From Chitinophagaceae bacterium (GTDB lineage: Bacteria > Bacteroidota > Bacteroidia > Chitinophagales > Chitinophagaceae), in the NCBI GenBank assembly GCA_016720775.1, contig JADKJX010000013.1, forward strand, positions 1-64,000: 64,000 bases of DNA, in the 5' to 3' direction. Under the pieces are notes generated by a model. The model ran no database searches. It had not been told where the DNA came from and worked only from the letters and a program-made list of their open reading frames with translations. Within the stretch, counting starts at the first letter, position 1; each line of letters opens with the position of its first letter. Positions 35,601 to 44,856 of this stretch are shown here, in pieces. The translations under genes and the position numbers were made by a program.

Positions 35601-37838
35601 GGCAGCCGGTATTGGTCTCCACTTTTAATTTAACAATTTTGGTACCCCATGGCGTATATGTGTGTACCTGGTTGTTGCCAGTAAGAACGGTATCTTTTAT
35701 TCCATCGCCAAAATCCCAATACCATTTTACCAGTGTACCTGGTGCATACACAACAGACGAATCGGTAAAGGTAACGGGCATGCCATCACACCGGGGACTT
35801 GAAATCCCAAACCTGGGGATTGGTACTGCTGTTACCGTAACCTGGCGGGAGGCCGTATCACTCAAACATCCCACATTGGTTACATTGGTATACCGCACGG
35901 TGTATGTGCCCGGGGCTGCATACAAATGTTTTGGATCTTTTACAGTGCTGTATGTTCCATCGCCAAAATCCCACCACCACTTGTATGGATAAGTGGCGGA
36001 TACATAGGTAGAAGTATCTGTAAAAGCAATGCTGTCTGTTACACATCCATTATTACTCCAGCTAAAACCAAGTACGGCAGGGTCATAAACATAAAGATCC
36101 CGGTCAATGATCACCGAGTTTCCGCAACCTTCGCTGGTTAATGTTCCGGCGGTGATGGTGATCGGGTAAATTCCGGCAGGCGCATAACTGTAAAGTGTAG
36201 GTAACCGGTATCGCCACACCTGTGTACTGCCAATAAGATAAGTGGAATCGGAAGTAAGGGGTGCATTCAATGTTACATTGGGATAAGGACTACCGGGAGG
36301 ATTATTATGAAAATCCCAGGTAAGATATGTCAGTGAATCCGGGTGCTTTGGCATGATTACTGAAAAGTAAAAAGACGTTCCGGTACATGCCGTAACATTA
36401 GTACTTATGCTAAGTGGATTGATGGGTGTGATAAAAGTAAGCAGGTCTTTAATGTTGGTACCTGCATTATAGCCATAGGATTCCACACTTCCATATCCGT
36501 AGGCGCTTGCATTAAATCCCGAGTCTGATTGCAACGTATGCGTTCCCACAGATACCTGTTGCTGCAGGTAAGAATAATTACTGTTTTGCGGATGTATCAC
36601 AAAGGGGCTTGAAGGTGGAGCACCGTCTATCCGGAATGAACTTAATGCAGTACCCCCGTTTGGTATCAGTACACTGATAAAATGTTCAGTAATGGCAAAA
36701 TGTGGTGTTGCATATAACAGGACCCTGGAAATATTCTGTTCTATTGAACTGAGATAGATCACCTCCGGGTCTCCGTCACCTGCGGGTATCACCCCGGTAT
36801 TACCACAGGCTCCGGAAGTTGTAATGTATTGTGCTACCAGGATCGGTTTATCAGACTGGATATAATTGGGTTGATTGGTTGCCCCGAACTGGTAGTAAAA
36901 ATTATTGATAAGTCCCGTTAATGTTACCCCATTCAGCTTAACTACAGCGGTAGGATCTGATACAGCGATCCTGAAATAATTATAAGGCATCCCGTACGTT
37001 GGAACGGTGAGGTAATTTTTTCCCCAGGCAGTTTTAGGAAAGGATTGTACAATATAGTTATCGGCAGACCCTCCTCCATTTACCGGGCAGTTCAGGTTTA
37101 TTTTGCCACTTCCTGAATAGACTGCAATTGGTTTACAAACGCCGGTACCACTGGCAATACTCACAATCTTCGAACCCGTCAGGTCTACCCCACTATTTCC
37201 GGCGATGGTACCCAACGCATTAAATACCTGCCCTTGTGTTAAGTTATAGGTATAGGTCTGGCCAGCAGTCATAGTTTGTGTATTGGCGCTGGGCGTTACC
37301 TGGATAGTGGTTGTACCTGTATCTGTTGCCACCGCAAAAAAGTAGCAGTATGAATAAGCCTGTTGTGAATTCTGGCTCATGTTCAAGGAATAATATTCCT
37401 TACCCAAAGTGTTGGTAGGAAATAGTAATGTAGCACCGGACCTGCTTCCATTGTATATATGTGCATAGGCCACAATTGGTTTATCACTGGTAATATGAAT
37501 GCCTTTGCCTGAAGTTCCTTCAGTACCCAGGCGTGCATCATTTGCCCCCGACTTGGGAATTGGGGTGTTTCAAAGATGGTATTGGCAGCAATATTCGAGT
37601 AGGTTTGTGTGTATCCAATTCCAGGAATTGACACCGTAACGGTTGTGACTGCCTCCGTTGCAAAGTATAGTACCATTTCCTGTGCTCCACCAGTGGCATT
37701 TAGGGTCCCATTGCCATTATACATGTCGCAATGGTTGCCATATCCCACCCAAAAATCCTTACCCTTATTGGAGAAATCCTGAGAGAATGCAGTAGCAGAA
37801 GCACACACGGCAGCCAGCAGAAGCAGACTTTTTCTCAT
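32650..37838 (-). CDS. Giant PKD-repeat surface protein with T9SS/gliding C-terminal domain (one frameshift near 37557)
   Basis: About 1729 residues when joined. Start MRKSLLLLAAVCASATAFS is a signal peptide, then GKDFWVGYGNHCDMY and further IgGFc-binding N-terminal domain features (residues about 20-350), where the frame breaks at TTCCCAAGTC (one C short of TTCCCC). The central 1000 residues hold about nine PKD domains, each with W-x-FGD (WWWDFGDGTYS, WHWDFGDGNFS and so on). C-terminal IPNTFTPNNDGINDVW ... GYVTIIK is the CHU_C / type B T9SS sorting domain (last 85 residues). It should be exported by the Por system and attached to the cell surface, as an adhesin or polysaccharide binder. DNA between PKD copies is itself repetitive. 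Confidence 0.9.
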
Positions 37839-38029
37839 TTGCGTTGGTGTAGGTTGAACAATACAATATACAAAATAACCGGGTTAGCAAAGACTACTTT
37901 CTATATAGATCTGCAGTTTTTTTAAATAAATACCTGGGGATAGTATTAAAATATCTAAACGAACTGCGAGGCGATTAGACCTACCAAAATTTGAAAGGTT
38001 TAATAAGCTGGTTATGAAGTAAAAAAAAT

Positions 38030-38079
38030 CCCCCCGGAGAACCGAAGGGACTTAAAGTATAGCCATGAAAAACAAACTT
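38030..38079 (-). terminator. Terminator downstream of rpmE2, copy 2 of a duplicated module
   Basis: Minus strand: CATGGCTATACTTTAAGTCCC lead-in, stem CCCTTCGG-TTCT-CCGGGGGG (8 bp including two G-U pairs), then ATTTTTTTT. Very like the module at 32596-32646. Confidence 0.7.
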
Positions 38080-38106
38080 TAAATAAAGATAGTGATCTGA
38101 ATTAAA

Positions 38107-38361
38107 TTATTTTGCTTTTTTTTCGTACCGTTTGTTGAACTTATCAATACGGCCTGCTGTATCCACCAGTACATTTTTACCGGTATAAAATGGATGAGAA
38201 GTATTTGATATCTCCAATTTAATTACCGGGTATTCTTTTCCATCCTCATAAACCACCGTTTCCTTTGAAGGAGCAGTTGACCGGCTTAAAAACTGGGTTC
38301 CGTTACTCATGTCCTTAAAAACAACTAACCTGTAAGTTTCCGGGTGAATGCCTTGTTTCAT
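38107..38361 (-). CDS. rpmE2: 50S ribosomal protein L31, type B
   Basis: 84 residues, the length of the type B paralog. MKQGIHPETYRLVVFKDMSNG is its hallmark, followed by LSRSTAPSKETVVYEDGKEYPVIKLEIS and the C-terminal SHPFYTG...GRIDKFNKRY. It lacks the Cys-x2-Cys zinc ribbon of type A L31, so it does not need zinc and is often made when zinc is short. Part of the large ribosomal subunit at the subunit interface. Single-gene unit with its own terminator. Confidence 0.96.
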   Translation of the reverse strand: MKQGIHPETYRLVVFKDMSNGTQFLSRSTAPSKETVVYEDGKEYPVIKLEISNTSHPFYTGKNVLVDTAGRIDKFNKRYEKKAK

Positions 38362-38459
38362 AATTTTTTATGGTTTGTGTACGGATTTTGCCGTACTGAT
38401 TATCAAAGCGGCAAAGATAGGGCAAAATATTGAATTTTTACCGTTGAAACATCAAAAAA

Positions 38460-38951
38460 TCAGCTTTTCATATTGATGTACTGCAGCGCAATGCCCAATC
38501 CCCAGCCTTTTGAGGCCTGGATAACAGCCTGCAGATCGTCAATTTTTTTGCCGGATACCCTTATTATATCATCCATAATTGCCGCCTGAACCTTAAATCC
38601 ACCATCTTTGATCAGCTTTACTATCTTCTTGGCATCTTCCTGTTTTATGCCATTTCTTACAGGCACTTCTTTTTTAACCACCTTCCCACTCTGGTAGGGT
38701 TCTTTGCTCAGGTCGTAAATCTCACCTGCCAGGCCCTGTTTCATGCTTCGGCTTATCATCACATCAGTGATCTGGGTTAATTTCATTTCGCTGTCGGCCT
38801 CCAGGTTCACTTTAAATTCCTTCTTATTAAGATCGATCACTACGTGAGAACCCTTGAAGTCGAAGCGGTTGGTTATCTCTTTGGTAACAGTATTTATAGC
38901 ATTGTCCAGCGTTTGCAGGTCAACTTTGCTTACAAGGTCAAATGATGGCAT
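38460..38951 (-). CDS. YajQ-family nucleotide-binding protein (DUF520)
   Basis: 163 residues from MPSFDLVSKVD (residue 14 of a longer frame; the upstream 13 residues overlap the terminator of the next gene and are rejected). Hallmarks: DLQTLDNAINTV, FDFKGS, LNKKEFKVNLEADSEMKL, then GIKQEDAKKIVKLIKD and KIDDLQAVIQAS near the end. YajQ proteins fold as two ferredoxin-like domains and bind cyclic di-GMP in some species (shown in Xanthomonas), acting as a regulatory cofactor; elsewhere they bind nucleotides. Cytoplasmic. Gene lies between rpmE2 and the outer-membrane barrel gene. Confidence 0.92.
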   Translation of the reverse strand: MPSFDLVSKVDLQTLDNAINTVTKEITNRFDFKGSHVVIDLNKKEFKVNLEADSEMKLTQITDVMISRSMKQGLAGEIYDLSKEPYQSGKVVKKEVPVRNGIKQEDAKKIVKLIKDGGFKVQAAIMDDIIRVSGKKIDDLQAVIQASKGWGLGIALQYINMKS

Positions 38952-38972
38952 AATGGTATTTTTTCCAAAAGT

Positions 38973-39004
38973 AAAAAACCTGTCGCACAAAGACGACAGG
39001 TTTT
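38973..39004 (-). terminator. Terminator of the outer-membrane barrel gene
   Basis: AAAACCTGTCG pairs with CGACAGGTTTT (11 bp) around CACAAAGA, with A/T runs outside. It follows the minus-strand gene 39047-41533 by 43 bases. Confidence 0.8.
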
Positions 39005-39046
39005 ACAAAAAGGGCCAGTTGTCTTTAATTTTTTATTAAAAGCAAA

Positions 39047-41533
39047 TCAACTGCCGCTTTTTACCCTGTTCTGCTCATCGCTTGCACCGCTGCTTCTTTT
39101 GCCGCTGGTGGCTTTTAATTTTCCTTTGTTAAAACGGTATGTAAAGGTCAGGCTTACGGCACGGCTATCGTTCACATTTTTAAATTGTGCATCAACTGTA
39201 CCATATTTGCTGTACCCTTTAAAAACTCCGCCGGCAAAAATATCACGTACATTTAAACGTATACTGCCCTGGTTCTTTAATACCTGTTTGCTTATACCTG
39301 CATTTACCTGGGCTATTGGTTCAATAAAAATCACTCCTTCCAAACCCTTAGTGCGATAAAAGCCACTCACTTCTGCTGCCCATCCTTTACTGAATTTAAA
39401 CTGCTGTTGCAATTGTATCATAAAACTGGTAACACCTATTGAAATGGGGTCATTATTAACAACGCCTTTAAAATGGTTGTTGTAAACATTGGCGTAAATA
39501 TTACCGCTCCACCATTTGGTAATTGATTTATTTGCGGTTACTGCCAGGCCTATTTGTTTTGCATTTGCGATGTTAGCCTTTTTGATAAATGTTTCATTTG
39601 TTGCTTCATGTTGTTCCAACACCTGCTGAATGATATTATTTGTGGCAGTATAATTTACAGTAGTAGTGAAAAACCCTTTGTAAGTGTGGCTTAGTTCTAT
39701 ATTATGGGCAAACTGTGCACTTATATTTGGGTTACCCTGCTCAAAAGTGTACCTGTCAATAAAATGAACAAATGGATTCATATCCTCGTAGTCGGGCCGT
39801 TGTATTCTTCTACCATAATTAATAACGAATTGATTTTTTTCGTTGGCGGTGTATTGCAGGTAAACCGTTGGGAATAACTGGGTGTAAGATCTTTTGAATT
39901 TTGTTTCAGTATACTCAAATTTATTTAAAGCCGTGTTATAAGTATACCCTTTTGAAATACCATTTGAGTTTGTATTCTCTACCCTTAATCCCAACTGGGC
40001 ACTCCATTTTTTACCCAAAGGCCTGCTGTAGTTAACGTATGCAGCATTAATGTTTTCATCATAAATAAAATGATTGCTGCGGCCGCTGTCTAAAACAGAA
40101 TAACCTGTTTTTAAACTATCGTACCTGGCGTCGTTGTCATTCATTACAAAGCTGGTTTTAAAACCTGCTTCAAACTTTGCATCTTTTTTTAAGGGTAAAG
40201 TATAATCTACCTTACCACTGTATATTTTTATATTGGTTGGCAGTGTACCGAATAAAACATCAGGAGCCTGCGTCATATTTCCCATATTATCATAGTAGGT
40301 ACTGGTAAGCGGCTGCCTGCTAGTTGCTTTGTATTGAATAAAATCACAATCAGCTGTGATCTCCTGCCCTGCTGTATCCAGTTTGGTTCTCAGGTTCACA
40401 TTACTGCTGAAGTTTTTCCATTTTTCTTCATTTTCTGTGTATGCACTCGTTACACTTGTCAGGTTATGATTTGGATCATAAATAGACGTATTGGTACTGC
40501 TTTGCCATAAACTGGGATTATAGTATCCGTTTAAAACAACACCAAGGGTTGTATTTTTTGATACCGAATAATCAAACCCCATTTTGGCATTGTAATAATG
40601 GCGCTGGTTTTCCATACCTGTTTCCGATTCAAAAATTGACTTTATATTTTTTGTATTGGCATCACGAAAATTCCTGGTGATATACAGTTCCTCACTCCTG
40701 TGATTACGGTTGTAATTAAAGTTGCTGAAGAAATTTATTTTTTTGTTACGGTAGTTAAAACTTACCGCTTCATTAAAACGGGCATACCTGCCCTGGGTGT
40801 AACCACTTGTGATGCTTCCGTTATAACCAAACAGTTTGTTCTTTTTGGTCTTGATATTGATGACGCCTGCATTACCTGCTGCATCATATTTTGCAGGAGG
40901 ATTGGTCATGATCTCGATCTGTTCCAACTGGCTTGAGGTCATATTACGCAACATGTTAGCCAGGTCTGGACCACTCAGGTAGCTTGGACGGCCATCTATG
41001 TAGATAACCACACCCGATTTACCTTTCAGGCTGATATTTCCATCTTTATCCACTGTGATACCCGGAGATTTCTCCAGCACTTCAAGCGCTGTGTTACCGG
41101 CATTGGTGATGGATGCATCAACGTTAACGATGGTACGGTCAAGTTTTCTTTCAATCAAAGGTTTCTTTGAACTCACTGAAACTTCCTGCAGGTTTTTACT
41201 TACAGGCAGTATTTGTAAAACTTCCAGTGTAACTGCGCCCTGGCTTGGTGAAAGAGTGAAAGATTTACTGTAACTTTTTGAATGACCAACCGAGGTGGCC
41301 ATAACCAGGTAATTACCGTCCTTTAAATTTTCGAAAGAGAAATTCCCGTTTTTGTCGGCAACGGCAGTTTTTACCAAACTTGAATCCTTTGCATTTAGGA
41401 GAGAAACTGAGGCAGCGTCAATTATTTTTTGATTACCTCCGTCTTTGATACTTCCGGTTACTTTACCTCCGGATTGGGCATAACTGCATACGGCGATGCT
41501 CATAGCAGCCAGCAGGCTGAAAAATTGTTTCAT
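39047..41533 (-). CDS. Outer-membrane beta-barrel protein of the TonB-receptor type (OMP_b-brl family)
   Basis: 828 residues. Signal peptide (MKQFFSLLAAMSIAVCSYAQ), then a carboxypeptidase-regulatory-like beta domain (GGKVTGSIKDGGNQKIIDAASVSLLN), then a plug (VLEKSPGITVDKDGNISLKGKSG, around residues 150-170) with VVIYIDGRPSYLSG, NPPAKYDAAGNAGVINIKTK, and a 22-strand-type barrel with a C-terminal aromatic FTYRFN. Members of this group take up ligands through TonB or act as OMP assembly barrels; no SusD partner is near. Its leader carries a perfect inverted repeat next to a -7 box (41568-41603), suggesting control by a repressor or activator. Confidence 0.88.
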   Translation of the reverse strand: MKQFFSLLAAMSIAVCSYAQSGGKVTGSIKDGGNQKIIDAASVSLLNAKDSSLVKTAVADKNGNFSFENLKDGNYLVMATSVGHSKSYSKSFTLSPSQGAVTLEVLQILPVSKNLQEVSVSSKKPLIERKLDRTIVNVDASITNAGNTALEVLEKSPGITVDKDGNISLKGKSGVVIYIDGRPSYLSGPDLANMLRNMTSSQLEQIEIMTNPPAKYDAAGNAGVINIKTKKNKLFGYNGSITSGYTQGRYARFNEAVSFNYRNKKINFFSNFNYNRNHRSEELYITRNFRDANTKNIKSIFESETGMENQRHYYNAKMGFDYSVSKNTTLGVVLNGYYNPSLWQSSTNTSIYDPNHNLTSVTSAYTENEEKWKNFSSNVNLRTKLDTAGQEITADCDFIQYKATSRQPLTSTYYDNMGNMTQAPDVLFGTLPTNIKIYSGKVDYTLPLKKDAKFEAGFKTSFVMNDNDARYDSLKTGYSVLDSGRSNHFIYDENINAAYVNYSRPLGKKWSAQLGLRVENTNSNGISKGYTYNTALNKFEYTETKFKRSYTQLFPTVYLQYTANEKNQFVINYGRRIQRPDYEDMNPFVHFIDRYTFEQGNPNISAQFAHNIELSHTYKGFFTTTVNYTATNNIIQQVLEQHEATNETFIKKANIANAKQIGLAVTANKSITKWWSGNIYANVYNNHFKGVVNNDPISIGVTSFMIQLQQQFKFSKGWAAEVSGFYRTKGLEGVIFIEPIAQVNAGISKQVLKNQGSIRLNVRDIFAGGVFKGYSKYGTVDAQFKNVNDSRAVSLTFTYRFNKGKLKATSGKRSSGASDEQNRVKSGS

Positions 41534-41567
41534 GGCTTTACTTTTTGTTTTTTGGCTATTAATAAAT

Positions 41568-41603
41568 GTAGTTATATACTTTGATAACTACTTCACAAAA
41601 GTA
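41568..41603 (-). promoter_or_regulatory. Promoter with inverted repeat in the leader of the outer-membrane barrel gene
   Basis: TACTTTTG (minus strand, 41596-41603) fits the -7 box. The 24-base inverted repeat GTAGTTAT-N8-ATAACTAC (41568-41591) follows it, near or just after the likely transcription start, as expected for an operator. Confidence 0.4.
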
Positions 41604-41725
41604 GGTACTTGGTTTTACATAGTACATTGTTTTATATTCAACGGTAAATTTCAGGGATATGTGGCGATATCCCTATATACGATGCAAGAAGAGGATTGTT
41701 ACAAAGTATGAAAGGCAATGGTGGG

Positions 41726-43069
41726 TCACTCAGAAGAGTCCAGTGCCCTCTTTCTTTTAGCATAAATGATCAGACCCATGCCAATGAGTACCAAACTTAC
41801 CGATATTATCTCCGCCTGTGTCGGATGTAAACCAAATAGTGAGTAGGTATTATTTACCCGTATTAATTCTACAGAAAAACGCTCTAATCCATTTAAAATG
41901 AGATATATACCAAACATTATTCCGGGAGATTGCACCCGCTTGCGTATGCTCCACAAGACGAGAAAGAGCAATGTGCACATGATGGTTTCATAAAAAGGGG
42001 TTGGAAAAACGGGTAATGGCAAGGCCCGGCAGTGCTCGCCTTCGCAGCCGGCAATCTTCACCCCATCTTTATTAACATTGTTCGGATAATTGTAGGCTAC
42101 CATCCAAACAGGCAAAAATGGTGGTGCTTTGAATGATTTATGGGGAACCTTGTCAAGACTTTCATATTTCCTATCGGTTATATAAAAAGTACTATCCTGG
42201 CCAGAAGCTGTTCTCTCAGTAACAGTGCCATTCAGGAAATAAGTGCTGTCCTTGTTCAGGCTTTTCTCAAAATCATCAACACCAGCCTGCGTAACTATCC
42301 CGGCCTCATTAACAAAATAGGCACTGTTATATACGCCCCAATCTCCATCGCCAGCTACCTGGCAACCAATTCGCCCGATGGCGTAAGCGATCATGAGCGC
42401 CGGAGCTGCAGAATCTACAAGATGAATGACCTTTATTCCCTTTTTCACTGCGTACCAGCAAATTGCAATTGCTGCCACGATCAAACCGCCATAAAATGTT
42501 AACCCACTTGCTGAAAATAAACGGGCCAGGGGGTTTTTTATAAAATCATCCCAGTTCTCAAGGTTGTCAAATAATTTTGCGCCGAGTATACCAAATACCA
42601 ATCCCAGTATTATAATATCGCCTACCCTGTCGTGCGGCCAGATACGTACGTTTCGGTTCTCAGGTTCTTTAAGCTTCTGTTTGTTCTTATCCCACCATTT
42701 AAGCCCGGTAAGGAAAGCTGCTACCAGCAAACCACCAACCACACTTCCGTCCCCGGAGAAAATATAATCCTGTGGATTTATATCATCAGGCTTGCTGAAG
42801 AATAAACCAATAAGCTTGTATCCAAAAACAAAACCTACAAGTGCATTAATAAGCAGTTCACTTATTGATGCCGGCTTACCAACAACGATCATTTCCTGGC
42901 GGGGAGATAACAGCCCCATCTTTTCCCTGCGTTGCAATTCCTTGCTTAAAACAATGGCAGCACCCACAAAACCCATCGCTACCATCAGGCCGAATGTATT
43001 TAAAAAACTCAGCGACTTCCACTCTACGCCAAACCAGTCTTTGAACACATAATATAAGTTGGGATACAT
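41726..43069 (-). CDS. lgt: Prolipoprotein diacylglyceryl transferase
   Basis: 447 residues, longer than the roughly 290 of E. coli, with a long insertion between the last helices (about residues 240-340), a trait of Bacteroidota Lgt. Seven or more hydrophobic helices. The signature GRIGCQVAGDGDWGVYNSAY (near residue 232) with its Arg, Gly and Asn, plus SGLTFYGGLIVA and ERFSVELIRVNNTY, mark the enzyme. It moves diacylglycerol from phosphatidylglycerol to the Cys of the lipobox, the first step in lipoprotein maturation, in the inner membrane. Several lipoproteins in this window depend on it. Confidence 0.94.
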   Translation of the reverse strand: MYPNLYYVFKDWFGVEWKSLSFLNTFGLMVAMGFVGAAIVLSKELQRREKMGLLSPRQEMIVVGKPASISELLINALVGFVFGYKLIGLFFSKPDDINPQDYIFSGDGSVVGGLLVAAFLTGLKWWDKNKQKLKEPENRNVRIWPHDRVGDIIILGLVFGILGAKLFDNLENWDDFIKNPLARLFSASGLTFYGGLIVAAIAICWYAVKKGIKVIHLVDSAAPALMIAYAIGRIGCQVAGDGDWGVYNSAYFVNEAGIVTQAGVDDFEKSLNKDSTYFLNGTVTERTASGQDSTFYITDRKYESLDKVPHKSFKAPPFLPVWMVAYNYPNNVNKDGVKIAGCEGEHCRALPLPVFPTPFYETIMCTLLFLVLWSIRKRVQSPGIMFGIYLILNGLERFSVELIRVNNTYSLFGLHPTQAEIISVSLVLIGMGLIIYAKRKRALDSSE

Positions 43070-43130
43070 CAGTAAGATTGTATGTTTAAAAAATAGGAAT
43101 GCAATATATTCATTTATTCAACGCAGAATA

Positions 43131-43157
43131 AAACAAAACCTCCTGTTTTACAGGAGG
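43131..43157 (-). terminator. Terminator of the bacilliredoxin gene
   Basis: CCTCCTG-TTTTA-CAGGAGG with TTTTGTTTT downstream on the minus strand. Confidence 0.75.
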
Positions 43158-43187
43158 CGTTGTGATGGGATTTCTTAAATGAAAAAA

Positions 43188-43604
43188 TTAGTTACAATAT
43201 TGATCAAAGGCGCCAATGAGGTTATCGGCAATCATCTTTGCACTGCGGCCTTCTATATTATGGCGTTCGATAAAATGAACCAGCTGACCGTCTTTGAACA
43301 AAGCAATAGCAGGCGATGAAGGTGGATAAGGCAGCAGGTGCTCTCTTAGTTTTCTTACCGCCTCAATGTCGAACCCTGCAAAGGTTGTAGTGATCTGGTC
43401 TGGCTTTTTTGCTGTATTGCTTACAGCCATCAAAACCCCAGGCCTTGCTGTACCAGCACTACAGCCACAAACGGAGTTAATCATTACCAGGGTAGTTCCT
43501 TTTTCTGCCAGGGCTTTTTCAACCGCATCTGCCGTTAATAATTCAGAAAAGCCATTCTCTGTAAGCTCTTCTTTCATGGGTAGTACTATTTCTTCCGGAT
43601 ACAT
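43188..43604 (-). CDS. Bacilliredoxin (BrxA/BrxB, YphP family)
   Basis: 138 residues from MYPEEIVLPMKEEL (residue 11 of a longer frame). Active-site motif Cys-Gly-Cys in MINSVCGCSAGTARPGV, with ARPG behind it as in BrxA/B, the thioredoxin-fold proteins that remove bacillithiol (or act on other low-molecular thiols) from protein disulfides. PYPPSSPAIALFKDGQLVHF and the C-terminal helix IADNLIGAFDQYC fit. Cytoplasmic. Stands alone with its own terminator and near lgt, with no clear link. Confidence 0.9.
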   Translation of the reverse strand: MYPEEIVLPMKEELTENGFSELLTADAVEKALAEKGTTLVMINSVCGCSAGTARPGVLMAVSNTAKKPDQITTTFAGFDIEAVRKLREHLLPYPPSSPAIALFKDGQLVHFIERHNIEGRSAKMIADNLIGAFDQYCN

Positions 43605-43742
43605 ATTTTGCTTTTTATTTTGATGATGCCACAAAATTAGGCAGTTCTCCTTAATAACGTAAACCCAGGCCCTTACATTTCCGGATATCGAAATTGAGCC
43701 TTTCGGAAATTATGGCACAGGCAACCAGCAATCGCAGCCATA

Positions 43743-43835
43743 ATGACTTCAAACAAAGAGCAGATTAGAAATTTTGTCCTGAAAAAAACTGGTGGAACGG
43801 CATTTGACGAATCACTCATGAAATCAAAAATTTAA
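43743..43835 (+). CDS. Possible 30-residue ORF before hsp20
   Basis: ATG to TAA encoding MTSNKEQIRNFVLKK...DESLMKSKI. The helical, charged start and ESLMKSK end resemble the first turn of an acyl-carrier-like or short helical protein, but the product is too short for a fold. It lies 20 bases before hsp20 on the same strand, so could be a leader peptide or chance. Low confidence. Confidence 0.25.
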   Translation: MTSNKEQIRNFVLKKTGGTAFDESLMKSKI

Positions 43836-43855
43836 AACCTAAAAAAATAATAGCT

Positions 43856-44296
43856 ATGACACTCGTAAAGGGGAACAACCCAATCAACAGATCCTTCGAC
43901 GGATTAATGAATGAGATATTCAATGACCTGCCATTAACTTTTGGCAAAACGCTGAGAGAAGATGTGCTTCATTTTCCTCCCGCAAACATCATTGAAAAAT
44001 CTGACCGGTACCAGATCGAACTGGCCGTTCCGGGAATGGACAAAGGCGATTTCAATGTAAAACTTGATGAAAAACTTTTGACCATCAGTGCGGAAAAGAA
44101 AACGGAGAAGACTTCAGAAACAGATAAGTTGATCCGCAGGGAATTCAGCAACAAATCTTTCAAGCGCAGCTTTACCATCGACGAGAAAATTGATAGCGCT
44201 AATATTTCGGCTAAGTACGAAAATGGTATCCTTACCCTGGAACTGCCCAAAAAGGAAGATGTGAAGAACGGAAGCAAAGAGATCACAATTCAGTAA
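43856..44296 (+). CDS. Small heat-shock protein, Hsp20/alpha-crystallin family
   Basis: 146 residues. N-terminal arm with INRSFDGLMNEIFNDL. Alpha-crystallin domain (about residues 40-130): PPANIIEKSDRYQIELAVPGM, DFNVKLDEKLLTISAEKK and the C-terminal YENGILTLELPKKE, matching the A-x-x-x-n-GvL motif. It holds unfolding proteins under heat or stress until DnaK-type chaperones refold them; forms oligomers in the cytoplasm. A strong terminator follows at 44359-44390. Regulation by a heat-shock sigma factor or CIRCE-like element is not seen here. Confidence 0.95.
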   Translation: MTLVKGNNPINRSFDGLMNEIFNDLPLTFGKTLREDVLHFPPANIIEKSDRYQIELAVPGMDKGDFNVKLDEKLLTISAEKKTEKTSETDKLIRREFSNKSFKRSFTIDEKIDSANISAKYENGILTLELPKKEDVKNGSKEITIQ

Positions 44297-44358
44297 TAGC
44301 AGTAGTTTTTTTCATAAATGAGCATACAGTTGGTTTGTTCCCGGTAGTAACCGGGTAA

Positions 44359-44390
44359 GCCTTCCCAGTCCTGGGAAGGCTTTTATTTTA
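44359..44390 (+). terminator. Terminator of hsp20
   Basis: GCCTTCCCAG-TC-CTGGGAAGGC followed by TTTTATTTTA; ends next to the convergent NTF2-like gene. Confidence 0.9.
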
Positions 44391-44842
44391 TTACTCACAA
44401 CCTGCTCTGCGTCTTGTGTCAATTAAGTACTGAATTTTCCAGTTGCCATTAAATCGAACCAGTTGAAATGAATTTACCCCGCAGTGACTGAATTTCCCAT
44501 TGAAGTAAAATTTATAGGAGTCCATACAATGGCAAGCGGGCCATCGATCCGGATCACATCATAGGTAATGCGTTCATCTGCTGCATCTTTTGGCAGCTTA
44601 CTTATTTGGTCAACAAAGCCGGCGACTTCATCTGTTTGCACGATGGTTTTCCCATCTTTATTTCTTGTAATCGTTTGAAGGATGGCGCTGTCTGCAAAAA
44701 CAGATTTCAACAATACTCCATCTGCATTTTTCATCGCTGAAAAAAGATTATTGACAGTTGTCTTAACAGAATCCTCTGCTGACTGAGCGTTTACGGATAC
44801 CGACAAGCATAAAGAGAAAAATAGAACAACATAATATTTCAT
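44391..44842 (-). CDS. Exported SnoaL/NTF2-like protein (one frameshift near 44515)
   Basis: About 150 residues when joined. Signal peptide MKYYVVLFFSLCLSVSVNAQ, then an NTF2-like domain: VKTTVNNLFSAMKNADGVLLKSVFADSAIL, VQTDEVAGFVDQI and ITYDVIRIDGPLAIVWTP. The frame breaks at ACTCCTATAAATTTT: one T short of CCTTAT, after which the other frame reads YKFYFNGKFSHCGVNSFQLV and WKIQYLIDTRRRAGCE with stop at 44391-44393. It follows the arginine decarboxylase gene by 14 bases on the same strand, so may share its transcript. Its ligand is unknown. Confidence 0.7.
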
Positions 44843-44856
44843 GGCGAATGATTTAG

